Below are positions 46,995 to 56,777 of a DNA stretch of 64,000 nt, one piece after another. Origin of the DNA: a bacterium (GTDB taxonomy: Bacteria > Planctomycetota > Planctomycetia > Isosphaerales > Isosphaeraceae); the NCBI GenBank assembly GCA_016125085.1, contig WGMM01000013.1, forward strand, positions 62,001 through 126,000. The letters run 5' to 3'. Positions within the stretch are counted from its first letter, which is position 1; each line of letters begins with the position of its first letter. A program made the position numbers and the translations under genes. The notes beneath the pieces are model-generated. The model did no database searches. It saw only the letters and a list, made by a program, of their open reading frames with translations, and was not told where the DNA came from.

Positions 46995-47788
46995 GACCGG
47001 GCCTCCTTCGTCACGTTGGCGAGTCCATCGTCGACCAGGTTCGCCGGTCGAAATCCTAACGAACGCCAGGTGCGGAAGATCTGTCGACTGTCATGGATCG
47101 CCAGCCGGGCCGGTTCGACCACCAGGCACCTCGGTGCGAATTCCGTCACGATACGTTCGACTTCAGCCGACGCGTTCGTCTGGGCCGCACGCACACCATG
47201 GCGAATCAACCACCATAAGGAATTGGCCGCAGACTGTGCCAGAACGGCCAGATGACCAGACGGCTGAGTTTCCAGCCAGCCGACGGCGGCCTCGGCTGAG
47301 GCCCCGAAGCCGATCCAGCCTTCACCGCCACGACCGATCAGCATGGCTTCGAGCGATTGTGCCTGCGGACTCTCACAAAGTCGCAGCACGGCCCATTCAC
47401 CTGCGATCAGAGGACTCGGGGAACCCAGGCCCGAGGCGTTCGAAACGCGGACCGTAACGCCCCTCTTTCGCAGAATCTCACGCGCCAGGGGCGTCAACAC
47501 GGTCGACGGCGAAGTCAGTACCTGTCGGGTCGAAGCGGGCAGCGAAACGGCATGCCGTTCGAGCAGTAGCTTACCCGGGAAGGACACGATCGAATCATCC
47601 TTCACCGGCGCTGCAAAAGGCGAACGGGAATGATCGATCCCACCCATGAAATGGAGGGCAGGACGCTGGACCGTCAGGGCGGTGGCGCTGGCCATATCCC
47701 GTAGAACCACCATGACCGCCGCGGAGACTTCAGCCGCGGAAGGATCGAGTATTGCAGAAGTTGAGCCTTCGAATCGCACTCGGCTCAT
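46991..47788 (-). CDS. orphan BMC-locus protein with an EutT-like segment
   Basis: A 265-residue soluble protein of unknown function, conserved in position between two BMC-P genes and coupled to both by four-base overlaps. Near residue 93 it has STVLTPLAREILRKRGVTV, strikingly like the N-terminal LTPSARELLESRH of E. coli EutT, a cobalamin adenosyltransferase of the ethanolamine compartment. No cobalamin-adenosyltransferase catalytic region follows. The remaining sequence has a WIGFGASAEAAVGWLE segment near 170 and no membrane region. A shell- or cargo-assembly role is a guess. Confidence 0.7.
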   Translation of the reverse strand: MSRVRFEGSTSAILDPSAAEVSAAVMVVLRDMASATALTVQRPALHFMGGIDHSRSPFAAPVKDDSIVSFPGKLLLERHAVSLPASTRQVLTSPSTVLTPLAREILRKRGVTVRVSNASGLGSPSPLIAGEWAVLRLCESPQAQSLEAMLIGRGGEGWIGFGASAEAAVGWLETQPSGHLAVLAQSAANSLWWLIRHGVRAAQTNASAEVERIVTEFAPRCLVVEPARLAIHDSRQIFRTWRSLGFRPANLVDDGLANVTKEARS

Positions 47789-48045
47789 GGGCGATCATCC
47801 GGCAAAGCCAGGACGCTCCATCGGCCGGGGGTGGTTCGCCCGAGTTCCGCCTGCAACAGGGCACCGTCGGAGGTGAGCAGGACCACCTGCCCGCGGCCGG
47901 CTCCGAGACGATCGAAGGCCAGGACCGGTTCGCCGTCATCCTTGCCTTCGCGGTTGATGGGCTGGACGACGAGCATCCGCTGCCCTTCGAAGGAAGGGTG
48001 CTTCACGGTCGCCGTCGCTGATCCCAACACCAGACCCAACTGCAT
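47785..48045 (-). CDS. BMC-P vertex protein (EutN/CcmL family)
   Basis: An 86-residue EutN/CcmL-type pentamer subunit. The opening MQLGLVLGSATATVKHPSFEGQ, the core PVLAFDRLGAGRGQVVLLTSDGA and the short WSVLALPD end are characteristic. It is the shortest of the three BMC-P proteins here. Its stop overlaps the start of the orphan gene by four bases. Confidence 0.93.
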   Translation of the reverse strand: MQLGLVLGSATATVKHPSFEGQRMLVVQPINREGKDDGEPVLAFDRLGAGRGQVVLLTSDGALLQAELGRTTPGRWSVLALPDDRP

Positions 48046-48106
48046 GTTTCACTCGACTCGTTCGAACAGGGTGACGATTCGAAGCCCCGAAGACCTGAGA
48101 CCTGGA

Positions 48107-49531
48107 TCAAATGAACCGCATGGCCCCGACGATCGTGGAACGCCGCCGCCGCGTGAACGTGCGCGGTACGGTGATACCTTCGCCCGTCGGTCCGGCGATC
48201 GAAAACGACGCCTGCCCTGCTCCGCCGAGTCCCAAGCCGTCCGTGCTGGGTCCATTCACGACGAAGATGGTGCACTCCATGGCCTTGCCCATCCGGCTCA
48301 TCACGTCGGTATCTTTCGAATGCAGGATCGCCGTGTGGCCATAGCCGTGCTCGCTCGACTTCGCCAGGGCGATTGCCCGGTCGACATCGGCCACACGAAC
48401 GAATGGCAGGAACGGCATCATCTGCTCCGTCTGCACGAACGGATGATTTTCGTCCGTCTCGCCGTAAAGCACCTGCGTGCCAGCGGGAACGGTGAACCCG
48501 GCGGCCTTGGCCAGAACGGCGGCATCGCGGCCGATCAGGTCCTTGTTCAGGTGAGGCTTGCCGTCGGAACCGACGGGGAACGCCGCGGCCGTGAGGGCCT
48601 GCACCTGCTGGTGGCTCAGGCGGAAGCCGCCGTGGCGGCTCATGGCGTCCATCAGTTTGTCGAAGATCTCGGCCACGGCGAAGACCTGCTTTTCGCCGAT
48701 GCACAGGAGGTTATTGTCGTAAGAAGCCCCCTTCACGATCGCGGCGGCGGCTTTGTCGAGGTCGGCCGTGGCGTCGACAACGACCGGCGGATTGCCCGGC
48801 CCGGCGACGATCGCACGCTTCTTACTGGCCAGCGCCGCACGAGCCACGAACGGACCGCCCGTGACGACCAGCAGCGAAACGCCCCGGTGGTCGAACAAGG
48901 CTTGTGCCGATTCGAGGGTGGGCGGGTCGATGATCGTCAGGAGGTTGTCGATACCGATCGCCTTGCGGATCGCGGCATTGAACCGCCGGACGCCTTCGGC
49001 CGCGATCTTCGCTCCCGAGGGGTGGGCGTTGAAAACGACCGCGTTACCGGCGGCAAGCATGTTGATCGCATTGCAGGCCAGCGTGGGCAGGCTGTGCGTC
49101 ACCGGCGTGATGGCCCCGATGACGCCGAAGGGGGCATGATCGGTCAGTGCCACGCCCAGGTCGCCCGTTTCGATGTCCGTCTTGATATCTTCGACACCTT
49201 GAACGAACTGAAGCACGACAGCGAGCTTTTCGATCTTGTGATCGAGCCGGCCGATGCCGGTCTCTTCAAGTTCGGCCTTGCCCAGTTGTTCCGCCTGATC
49301 CTTGCACATCTTGCGGATCAATTCGACGGCGGTTTTACGGTCCGCCAGCGGCCGTTTCTTGAACTGACCGAAGGCTTCCGTGGCGGCGGCGACAGCTTCG
49401 TCGACCGTCGGAAACACGCCCAGCCTGTCGGGTTTGTTCGAAGGAACGATGGCTGCCCCGGGGCCGGCCGGGCCCATCTGGGACAACACTTCCTGGACCA
49501 CGCTGCGAATGAGTTCGGGATTGATTTGCAT
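48107..49531 (-). CDS. CoA-acylating aldehyde dehydrogenase of the BMC
   Basis: A 474-residue PduP/EutE-type dehydrogenase converting an aldehyde, here expected to be lactaldehyde, to acyl-CoA with NAD. Residues 5-19 (PELIRSVVQEVLSQM) form a textbook N-terminal encapsulation helix, followed by a Gly/Pro linker. The catalytic cysteine is Cys277 in DNNLLCIGEK. The region PFGVIGAITPVTHSLPTLACN contacts the cofactor. A C-terminal RRRRST stretch is unusually basic. It lies between two BMC-P genes. Confidence 0.95.
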   Translation of the reverse strand: MQINPELIRSVVQEVLSQMGPAGPGAAIVPSNKPDRLGVFPTVDEAVAAATEAFGQFKKRPLADRKTAVELIRKMCKDQAEQLGKAELEETGIGRLDHKIEKLAVVLQFVQGVEDIKTDIETGDLGVALTDHAPFGVIGAITPVTHSLPTLACNAINMLAAGNAVVFNAHPSGAKIAAEGVRRFNAAIRKAIGIDNLLTIIDPPTLESAQALFDHRGVSLLVVTGGPFVARAALASKKRAIVAGPGNPPVVVDATADLDKAAAAIVKGASYDNNLLCIGEKQVFAVAEIFDKLMDAMSRHGGFRLSHQQVQALTAAAFPVGSDGKPHLNKDLIGRDAAVLAKAAGFTVPAGTQVLYGETDENHPFVQTEQMMPFLPFVRVADVDRAIALAKSSEHGYGHTAILHSKDTDVMSRMGKAMECTIFVVNGPSTDGLGLGGAGQASFSIAGPTGEGITVPRTFTRRRRSTIVGAMRFI

Positions 49532-49596
49532 GATCCGATTCGCTTTCCGTCAGTTTCCGTCAAATGGGTCGAGAGATTTCGATGGGATTCGGGCGA

Positions 49597-49920
49597 TCAA
49601 TCCTGGCTGGGCTGATCGTCGCGGAAGATTACCTGGCCTTCGACATCCACCTGATCGACGAGGCCGATAATGACCGCGTCGATCGGCAGCTTGTCGGTCT
49701 CAGGCGTGAGCCGGGCGCTGGAACCCTGGCACAACAGGACCATCTGGCCGACGCCGGCACCCAGAGGATCGACCGTCACGAAAGTCCGGCCCGTGGGAAC
49801 GAGCTTGCTCCGATCGGCAGGATCGATCCGGTAGGGTTCGACCAGCAGCAGCTTATGGCCGGTCATCGTAGCGACCTTCTGGGTGGCGACGATGGAACCG
49901 ATGACTTTGGCCACGAACAT
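49597..49920 (-). CDS. BMC-P vertex protein (EutN/CcmL family)
   Basis: A 107-residue vertex protein, the longest of the three here. The family opening MFVAKVIGSIVATQK, the segment LLLVEPYRIDPADRS, the core TVDPLGAGVGQMVLLCQGSSAR and the C-terminal DAVIIGLVDQVDV are clear. It lies between ackA and the aldehyde dehydrogenase gene. Confidence 0.94.
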   Translation of the reverse strand: MFVAKVIGSIVATQKVATMTGHKLLLVEPYRIDPADRSKLVPTGRTFVTVDPLGAGVGQMVLLCQGSSARLTPETDKLPIDAVIIGLVDQVDVEGQVIFRDDQPSQD

Positions 49921-49963
49921 TCCGATTGGTCCTTTTGCGTACTTACCTGGCCCAGTCGCGTGA

Positions 49964-51150
<1,187 letters not shown>

Positions 51151-51154
<4 letters not shown>

Positions 51155-51435
51155 GACTTCGAAGCTCCCAGGAACACGGGCAGCAGGGCGTCATCCGGGC
51201 GGGGAATGACGTGGGCGGCCTTCAGTTCGCCCAGGCGGGCTGCGGCTTCGGCTGCGGCTTCGACCGCGGCACGAACGCTGGAAACGTCGCCCGAGATCAT
51301 GACGGCCACGATTCCGCCGTCCAGCTTCATCACGCCGCTGATCGTTTTCACGTTGGCGGCTTTCAGGGCGGCGTCCACGGCATTGAGCAGCGGCACCAGC
51401 CCGAGGGTTTCGATCAGTCCGATCGCGGGATTCAT
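51151..51435 (-). CDS. BMC-H shell hexamer protein
   Basis: A 94-residue single BMC domain (Pfam00936-type) forming hexameric shell tiles. The sequence opens AIGLIETLGLVPLLNAVDAALKAANV and contains the pore-facing ISGDVSSVRAAVEAAAEAA and the closing ELKAAHVIPRP. The tail after the domain is short. Its stop overlaps the ackA start. Confidence 0.95.
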
Positions 51436-51457
51436 CGGGGTCGGCTCCTTTTGGCTA

Positions 51458-51766
51458 TCAGCCGACGTACATCTTGATCACGGCCGGATCGGGCCGCGGA
51501 ATCACGTGAGCGCTCATCAGCTCACCGACGCGTGAGGCCGCTTCGGCTCCAGCTTCGACGGCGGCGCGAACGCTGCCGACGTCACCCTGGACCAGGGTCG
51601 CGACGAACCCGCCGCCGACCTGGACCCGGCCCACGATCGACACATTGGCGGCCTTGAGCATCGCGTCCGTGCCTTCGAGCACGCCGACGAGCCCCTTGGT
51701 TTCGATGATTCCCAGCGCTTCGCCGGTGACCGGCTTGGCGGTCTTCTTTTCAGGTGCGGTGGCCAT
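51458..51766 (-). CDS. BMC-H shell hexamer protein
   Basis: A 102-residue single BMC domain with a 16-residue basic/Pro N-terminal extension (MATAPEKKTAKPVTGE) before the conserved ALGIIETKGLVGVLEGTDAM. The pore region reads LVQGDVGSVRAAVEAGAEAA and it ends SAHVIPRPDPAV. Spacing to its neighbours is 18 and 22 bases. Confidence 0.95.
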   Translation of the reverse strand: MATAPEKKTAKPVTGEALGIIETKGLVGVLEGTDAMLKAANVSIVGRVQVGGGFVATLVQGDVGSVRAAVEAGAEAASRVGELMSAHVIPRPDPAVIKMYVG

Positions 51767-51784
51767 GTGCTTTGCGGCTCCCTC

Positions 51785-52075
51785 TCAGGACTTCTTGAAA
51801 GGCAGAATGGCGGAAAGATCGCCATGCGGGCGAGGAATCACCTGCACGCTCACCACTTCGCCGATCCGGCCCGCGGCCGATGCGCCGGCGTCGACGGCAG
51901 CCTTCACGGCGGCGACGTCACCGACGACGAAGGCCGTCACCAGGCCGCTGCCGACCTTATCCCAGCCGACCAGCTCGACGTTGGCCGCCTTGAGCATGGC
52001 GTCGCTGGCTTCCACAAGAGCGACGAAGCCCTTGCACTCGATCATTCCCAAAGCTTCCATCGATGCCGTGGCCAT
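51785..52075 (-). CDS. BMC-H shell hexamer protein
   Basis: A 96-residue single BMC domain, [21 protein letters not shown] at the start, pore segment [20 protein letters not shown], and VIPRPHGDL at the end. It is the first shell gene of the operon and follows an intercistronic hairpin. It is more like the second BMC-H than the third. Confidence 0.95.
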   Translation of the reverse strand: MATASMEALGMIECKGFVALVEASDAMLKAANVELVGWDKVGSGLVTAFVVGDVAAVKAAVDAGASAAGRIGEVVSVQVIPRPHGDLSAILPFKKS

Positions 52076-52140
52076 GGTTTTCTTCTCCCAGGTTCACGAA
52101 AAAGGTCGTAGACGTTACTTCCTGTTCCCATTCGGATCGA

Positions 52141-52165
52141 CCCGGCGGATCACGTTTCCGCCAGG
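52141..52165 (-). promoter_or_regulatory. intercistronic stem-loop between pduL and shell genes
   Basis: On the minus strand CCTGGCGGA pairs with TCCGCCGGG (plus-strand 52157-52165 and 52141-52149) around a seven-base loop, nine pairs including one G-U. No T-run follows, so it is unlikely to be a terminator. It sits in the longest gap (113 bases) of the operon and could protect the downstream shell-gene mRNA. Confidence 0.5.
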
Positions 52166-52188
52166 CCTTTTGCCCGGACGCGGCAGCG

Positions 52189-52860
52189 TCAGGGCTTGAT
52201 CAGATAGACTTTGCTGGCGTTCGAAAGGTTCGAGGCGTTCCCCTCGTCCGTGTCGATGTGCACTTCCAGCTTCCAGCTCGGATTGATCCGAACCAGAAGA
52301 CCTTCGAGCGTCGTCGGACAATCGCTTTCGATCCTCAGGTGCATGCGGTCGCCGGCTTTCACGCCATAGTACGCCGCGTCCTTGTCGGACATGTGCACGT
52401 GCCGCTCAGCCCGGATCACCCCTTCAGGCAGCTCGATGCTCCCCTTCGGACCGACCATCAGGCAGCCAGGCGTGCCCTTGATGTTGCCTGACATGCGGAC
52501 CGGGGCGTCGATCCCCAGGCTGATCGCATCCGTGAAGGCAAGTTCGAGCTGATTGAAATCGCGGCACGGGCCAAGAATCCGGACGTTCGGCAAAAGACGT
52601 TGCCGGGGGCCAACGATCGATACCGTCTCGTTGGCGGCGAAGTCGGTGTCCTGATAGAGTTTTTTCATCGGCGAAAGCTTGTGGCCGGGGCCGAAAAGAA
52701 TATCCACCGCGTCCTGATTCAGGTGGCAATGGCGTGCCGAGATGTTCACGACCAGGTTCGGAGTGTGGCCAGTGGCCCCGGCGCCTCCGCCGTACCTGCG
52801 CGAAAGGCTCTCCCGAACAAGCCGTTCCACCTGATCGCGTGCGATCGTTCCCGTACTCAT
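52189..52860 (-). CDS. pduL: PduL-type phosphotransacylase of the BMC
   Basis: A 223-residue phosphate acyltransferase converting acyl-CoA to acyl-phosphate and releasing CoA. Residues 8-22 ([16 protein letters not shown]) are an N-terminal encapsulation helix. Zinc-site residues appear as His44 and His46 (SARHCHL) and His154 and His156 (ERHVHMS); a further His lies in [10 protein letters not shown], and a Glu in QLELAFTD. The ATG overlaps the deoR stop by four bases. Confidence 0.95.
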   Translation of the reverse strand: MSTGTIARDQVERLVRESLSRRYGGGAGATGHTPNLVVNISARHCHLNQDAVDILFGPGHKLSPMKKLYQDTDFAANETVSIVGPRQRLLPNVRILGPCRDFNQLELAFTDAISLGIDAPVRMSGNIKGTPGCLMVGPKGSIELPEGVIRAERHVHMSDKDAAYYGVKAGDRMHLRIESDCPTTLEGLLVRINPSWKLEVHIDTDEGNASNLSNASKVYLIKP

Positions 52861-53657
52861 GCAGTTCCCCTCATCGACATGCCCAGCGGCTCCGTGACGT
52901 CGGGCCGTGCCGTGATCAACTCAGCCCCCACGCGCCGAATCATCGCCCGCTGATCTTCCGCAAGACCGGAATCGGTCACAATGCGACTGATTTCGTTCAA
53001 CCCGCACAGACGCGAAAGCGACGGCTTGCCGAACTTCGTCCTGTCGGCAAGGACGACCACGTTCAAGGCCACTTTCATCATCTGCCGCTGCGTATCCACG
53101 AGTATCGTGTTCGAATTGTAAATGCCATCAGGCATGATGCCCGCGGCGCCCAGGAACACATGATGCACACGTAATTCCGCGAGGGTCGCGATCGCCATCG
53201 GACCCATCGCCACACCCGTGCGGGGATAGACGTAGCCGCCGATCAGAACCAGGTCCGTTCCCGGATGACCCGTGACCAGAGACGCGATCGGCAGGCTGTT
53301 CGTGACGACCTGAATTGGCCGGCCGACAAGCGTTCTGGCAAGTTCGAGCGTTGTCGTTCCGCCGTCGATCAGGACGCTTTCTCCATCGGATACCAGCGTG
53401 GCAGCCGCTTGACCGATCGCCCGCTTTTCGGCCGACATCGATCCGACTCGATCTTCAAGAGCCGGCATCGAACGCAGTTCGGCCGAACAGATCGCGCCAC
53501 CGTGCGTTCGCCGAGCCAGGCCGGCCTGATCGAGCGCCTCCAGATCACGCCGGACGGTCGATTCGGAAACGCCAAGATCGGTCACCAACTCGGAAAGGGT
53601 CGCGAAACCCCGCCGGTTGATCGTCTCCAGTAAGCGTTGCCGACGTTTTTCGATCAT
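52857..53657 (-). CDS. DeoR-family transcriptional regulator of the BMC locus
   Basis: A 266-residue regulator. An N-terminal winged helix-turn-helix ([20 protein letters not shown] through [15 protein letters not shown]) precedes a sugar-phosphate-binding DeoRC domain ([19 protein letters not shown] and [12 protein letters not shown]). It starts the BMC transcript, so it probably autoregulates the whole locus in response to a sugar phosphate such as fuculose-1-phosphate. The ATG at 53657 is chosen because family members begin just before the helix-turn-helix; an extension to 53702 is possible. Confidence 0.9.
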   Translation of the reverse strand: MIEKRRQRLLETINRRGFATLSELVTDLGVSESTVRRDLEALDQAGLARRTHGGAICSAELRSMPALEDRVGSMSAEKRAIGQAAATLVSDGESVLIDGGTTTLELARTLVGRPIQVVTNSLPIASLVTGHPGTDLVLIGGYVYPRTGVAMGPMAIATLAELRVHHVFLGAAGIMPDGIYNSNTILVDTQRQMMKVALNVVVLADRTKFGKPSLSRLCGLNEISRIVTDSGLAEDQRAMIRRVGAELITARPDVTEPLGMSMRGTA

Positions 53658-53692
53658 CGACCCGGACCATGCTCCTGATTGATTTCTTTCAA

Positions 53693-53732
53693 AATCTATC
53701 ACACAGTGACCGGTTTCTGCAACTGGTCACCT
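53693..53732 (-). promoter_or_regulatory. candidate promoter and operator of the BMC operon
   Basis: An imperfect inverted repeat at 53704-53732 has GTGACC and GGTCAC cores (53706-53711, 53725-53730) and flanking CA/TG and GTT/AAC matches. On the minus strand, TTGCAG (plus 53717-53722) and TAGATT (plus 53693-53698), 18 bases apart, could be -35 and -10. The repeat then overlaps the -35 and the spacer, a repressor position. Adjoining palindromes lie at 53735-53752 and 53751-53765. Confidence 0.5.
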
Positions 53733-53787
53733 GTCAGATTTTTCCGAATCTGGGCGTTTTGCCCAAATCGCCGTGGAGACCTCCGTG

Positions 53788-53827
53788 CGAGGGGGCAACC
53801 CGCGTCTTGCGGGCAGACGGTCCCTCG
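53788..53827 (+). other. foldable leader upstream of mutM
   Basis: An outer stem CGAGGG (53788-53793) with CCCTCG (53822-53827) encloses an inner stem CCCGC (53799-53803) with GCGGG (53809-53813). It ends about 43 bases before the mutM start. It resembles a structured 5' leader; no known riboswitch class is recognised. Confidence 0.35.
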
Positions 53828-53870
53828 AAGGAGAATATCGGCGAGATGCCTGAGGGAGGATCAATCAGAA

Positions 53871-54740
53871 ATGCCCGAATTGCCGGAAGTGGAAACGATG
53901 GTGCGGGGGCTGCGGCCCGTTCTGGAAGGTGCGACCGTGCGCGGTACGGAGGTGATCGACCCGTTTCTTCTCAGAGACACCACTGCCGAAGCGATCGATC
54001 TGGCATTCGCAGGGGCACCCATTTCCGAAGTTCGCAGACGTGGCAAATGGGTGCTGGTCCTCTCGAAACGGGGGCCGGTACTGGTGATCGAGCCGCGGAT
54101 GACAGGCGGCTTCCGAATCGTCGAACATGATCGCCCCGATCACATCCGGTTTCGTTTTCTGATCGACCGTCCCCCAGGCGGAGTCAGCTTTTGCGATACG
54201 CGAAGGCTGGGCAGAATCCGGCTTTTTCCGGATTTCGGCACTGCCTCCGCGAAAATCGCCGAATCGCTCGCGGAAGATGCGCTGGAGATTGACTGCGGCC
54301 TGCTTTCGAGCCGTCTTTCTCGCACCGGCAGACCGATCAAACCGGCTTTGATGGACCAGAAGATCGTCGCCGGAATCGGCAATATCTATGCCGACGAAAT
54401 CCTTTACGAAGCGAGGGTGCATCCGGAAAGGCCGGCGTCGAAACTGAAGAAGAAGGATTTCGAGGCGATCCATGCGGCGATCGGCAGGGTGCTGAAGGTC
54501 GCGATCGAGGCGGAAGGCTCCAGCTTCGATGTCGACTATCGCACCGTCATGGGTGGCGAAGGCGGGTTCCTGGCAATCAATGCCATGTATGGGCACGAAG
54601 GTGAACCATGCCCTGCCTGCGGCACACCCGTGAAGAAAGTCCGAATCGCGGGCCTGGCCAACCGGCCGACGCATTACTGCCCTGTTTGTCAGAAGGCGCC
54701 AGGGCAGAAGTCAGGCCGAGTCATACCCAAACCGAAGTGA
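53871..54740 (+). CDS. mutM: formamidopyrimidine-DNA glycosylase
   Basis: A 289-residue base-excision repair glycosylase/AP lyase for oxidised purines such as 8-oxoguanine. The start MPELPEVETMVRGL supplies the catalytic Pro2 and Glu3 after Met removal, which fixes the ATG at 53871; GGAGG is 13-17 bases upstream. Lys59 (RRRGKWV) is the expected substrate-contact residue, the helix-two-turn-helix follows near residue 165 (GIGNIYADEILYEARVHPE), and the C-terminal zinc finger is CPACG...CPVC. It diverges from deoR and is unrelated to the BMC. Confidence 0.95.
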   Translation: MPELPEVETMVRGLRPVLEGATVRGTEVIDPFLLRDTTAEAIDLAFAGAPISEVRRRGKWVLVLSKRGPVLVIEPRMTGGFRIVEHDRPDHIRFRFLIDRPPGGVSFCDTRRLGRIRLFPDFGTASAKIAESLAEDALEIDCGLLSSRLSRTGRPIKPALMDQKIVAGIGNIYADEILYEARVHPERPASKLKKKDFEAIHAAIGRVLKVAIEAEGSSFDVDYRTVMGGEGGFLAINAMYGHEGEPCPACGTPVKKVRIAGLANRPTHYCPVCQKAPGQKSGRVIPKPK

Positions 54741-54854
54741 CGTCGGCTGTACGAAACGCCCGTTTTGTTGTAGGTTTAGGGTAGAGCGTACGATCGAATC
54801 GCACGTAAGGCGCGAACGGGTCGCCGGATCCGCATCAGGGAGAGGGGTTCGCCG

Positions 54855-56663
54855 ATGTCCTATAGAACCTTCAAGCACTTGCTCGGCGAAACGAGCCTGG
54901 AACGCAAGTGCAGGTTCATTTTCGGCGGTGGCATTCTGATCCTCGTCACGCTCAGTTTCTATTTTTACGGCCAGAAGACGGAAAACCTGGTGCTGGGGCA
55001 GAATACGCAGGCCGCACGCATGCTCGTGAATCCTGTCGTGGTGAACCTGCATGCGCGGTACTGGGTCGGCAGCGATTTCGTCCCCGTCATGGACGCTCTC
55101 TCGAGCGAACTCGCGCCTGAGCCACAGCGCAGTCTTTCGACTTATTATCCGAAAGTCTTCAACCCCTACTCCGCCAAAAGCGAAGTACCCAGCGACACTT
55201 TCGAAACCCGCGTTCTCAGGAAGTTCGTGGAAGCAGCCGCGAATCGCGATCGATCGGCCGATGTCGGTGCCCAGGAAGGGGCGATGCGCTTCCCCAACGG
55301 CCAGAGCCTTTACGAAGAGCGGATCGTTCAGAGCAAGCGGGAATATCAATATATGCAGGCCGTGCTGTTTCAGCCGGGCTGTCTGGTCGATTGCCATCAG
55401 GGGTCGACGACATTCAATCACATGATGCGAGAGGAAAACGGCAAGTTCGTGCCGGTTCGAGCCGGCGACCTGGCTGGCGTCGTGTCGATCACTCTGCCGA
55501 TGGATCAGACTCAGAAGGCGATCAACCGGAACCGGGCGATCCTGATCACAGCGGCTCTGGTGACGGCGATTCTGGCCATGGTCGCCAGTTATGTGATCGT
55601 CCGCTATATCGTGGTGAAGCCGCTGAAGCACTTGCAGGACGTATCGAACGCCATTGCCGCGGGCGTCCTGCACATCCGCAGCCAGATTCAGACCGGCGAC
55701 GAATTCGAAGAACTCTCGCACGCGTTCAACAGGATGCTCCATAACCTGGTGGCGATGCAGCAGGCCCTGCGCGAAGTTAACGGCGACCTGGACCGCAAGG
55801 TGGATGAACTGGCCCAGGCGAATCTTTCGCTTCATGAATTGAACCGGGTGAAGAGCGACTTTCTGGCCACGGTCAGTCACGAACTTCGAACACCGCTCAA
55901 TTCGATCATCGGTTTCTCCGAGATTTTGAGCGAAGCCCCGGAATTGCAGGAAAAGCACCGAAAGTTCGTGGCCAATATCCAGACTTCCGGACGCATGCTG
56001 CTGAGCATGATCAACGACATTCTGGATATGGCCAAGATCGAAAGCGGCCGGATGACGATCCACACCGAGGAATTTTCGATCTACGACCTGATCGATGTCG
56101 TCAGGAATCAGCTTCGGCCGATGGCGGAGAAAAAGAAGATCGACTTTCAGGCCGAACTGGCCCCGAACATGCCGTTATTGCATCAGGATCAGATGAAACT
56201 GCGGCAAGTGATCTTCAACCTGCTTTCGAATGCGATCAAGTTCACTTATGACCGTGGAATCGTGACCCTGCAGGTCTCCTGTGAAGGCCCGGTACTCGTG
56301 ATTCGCGTGGTGGACAACGGCATGGGTATCGCCGCAGAAGACCAGGAGATGATCTTCGAAAAGTTCCGACAAGGGCGGCGGGCTTCGAAAGAAAGCGTAC
56401 TGACGCGCGAGCATGAAGGGACTGGCCTCGGGCTCTCGATCGTCCGGGAATTCTGCAGGCTGATGGGCGGCGAAGTCAGCCTTGAGAGCCGATTGGGCGA
56501 AGGATCGACATTTACGGTGACACTGCCCATCCAGCATCGGGATCTCGAAAAGTCCGATCAGCTGAGCAAGTCTTACGTAAGGCAGGACATACCACGCAGC
56601 GACGCCAAAGATACCAGGGCTTTGACTTCACAAGCGATCAAATTCGGCCTGACTCGCCCCTGA
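54855..56663 (+). CDS. sensor histidine kinase with heme-c-like periplasmic domain
   Basis: A 602-residue membrane kinase. A first membrane segment spans about residues 21-39 and a second about 229-252. Between them is a Tll0287-like (DUF3365) sensor containing CLVDCH, Cys176 and Cys180-His181, a CX3CH version of the CXXCH cytochrome c heme site. A HAMP linker, a short coiled coil, HisKA with phosphoacceptor His342 (SHELRTPLNS) and a HATPase domain (NLLSNAIKF, VVDNGMGI, EGTGLGLSIV) follow. It should sense redox state, a gas or a ligand; no response regulator is adjacent. Confidence 0.9.
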   Translation: MSYRTFKHLLGETSLERKCRFIFGGGILILVTLSFYFYGQKTENLVLGQNTQAARMLVNPVVVNLHARYWVGSDFVPVMDALSSELAPEPQRSLSTYYPKVFNPYSAKSEVPSDTFETRVLRKFVEAAANRDRSADVGAQEGAMRFPNGQSLYEERIVQSKREYQYMQAVLFQPGCLVDCHQGSTTFNHMMREENGKFVPVRAGDLAGVVSITLPMDQTQKAINRNRAILITAALVTAILAMVASYVIVRYIVVKPLKHLQDVSNAIAAGVLHIRSQIQTGDEFEELSHAFNRMLHNLVAMQQALREVNGDLDRKVDELAQANLSLHELNRVKSDFLATVSHELRTPLNSIIGFSEILSEAPELQEKHRKFVANIQTSGRMLLSMINDILDMAKIESGRMTIHTEEFSIYDLIDVVRNQLRPMAEKKKIDFQAELAPNMPLLHQDQMKLRQVIFNLLSNAIKFTYDRGIVTLQVSCEGPVLVIRVVDNGMGIAAEDQEMIFEKFRQGRRASKESVLTREHEGTGLGLSIVREFCRLMGGEVSLESRLGEGSTFTVTLPIQHRDLEKSDQLSKSYVRQDIPRSDAKDTRALTSQAIKFGLTRP

Positions 56664-56777
56664 CGAATGCGAATTCGGTGTGGTATCGCAATCCGAAACG
56701 GGTTTCGAAAGAATCCGAGAAAGCCCTGGCCAATCGCTATCCAGACGTTTTCCGGACGAATATCGGCAACCAGGTGA

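Noticed and set aside
47831-49615. 594-codon open frame antisense to the aldehyde dehydrogenase
   Set aside because: The dehydrogenase has its catalytic Cys and encapsulation helix; the antisense frame has no independent support.
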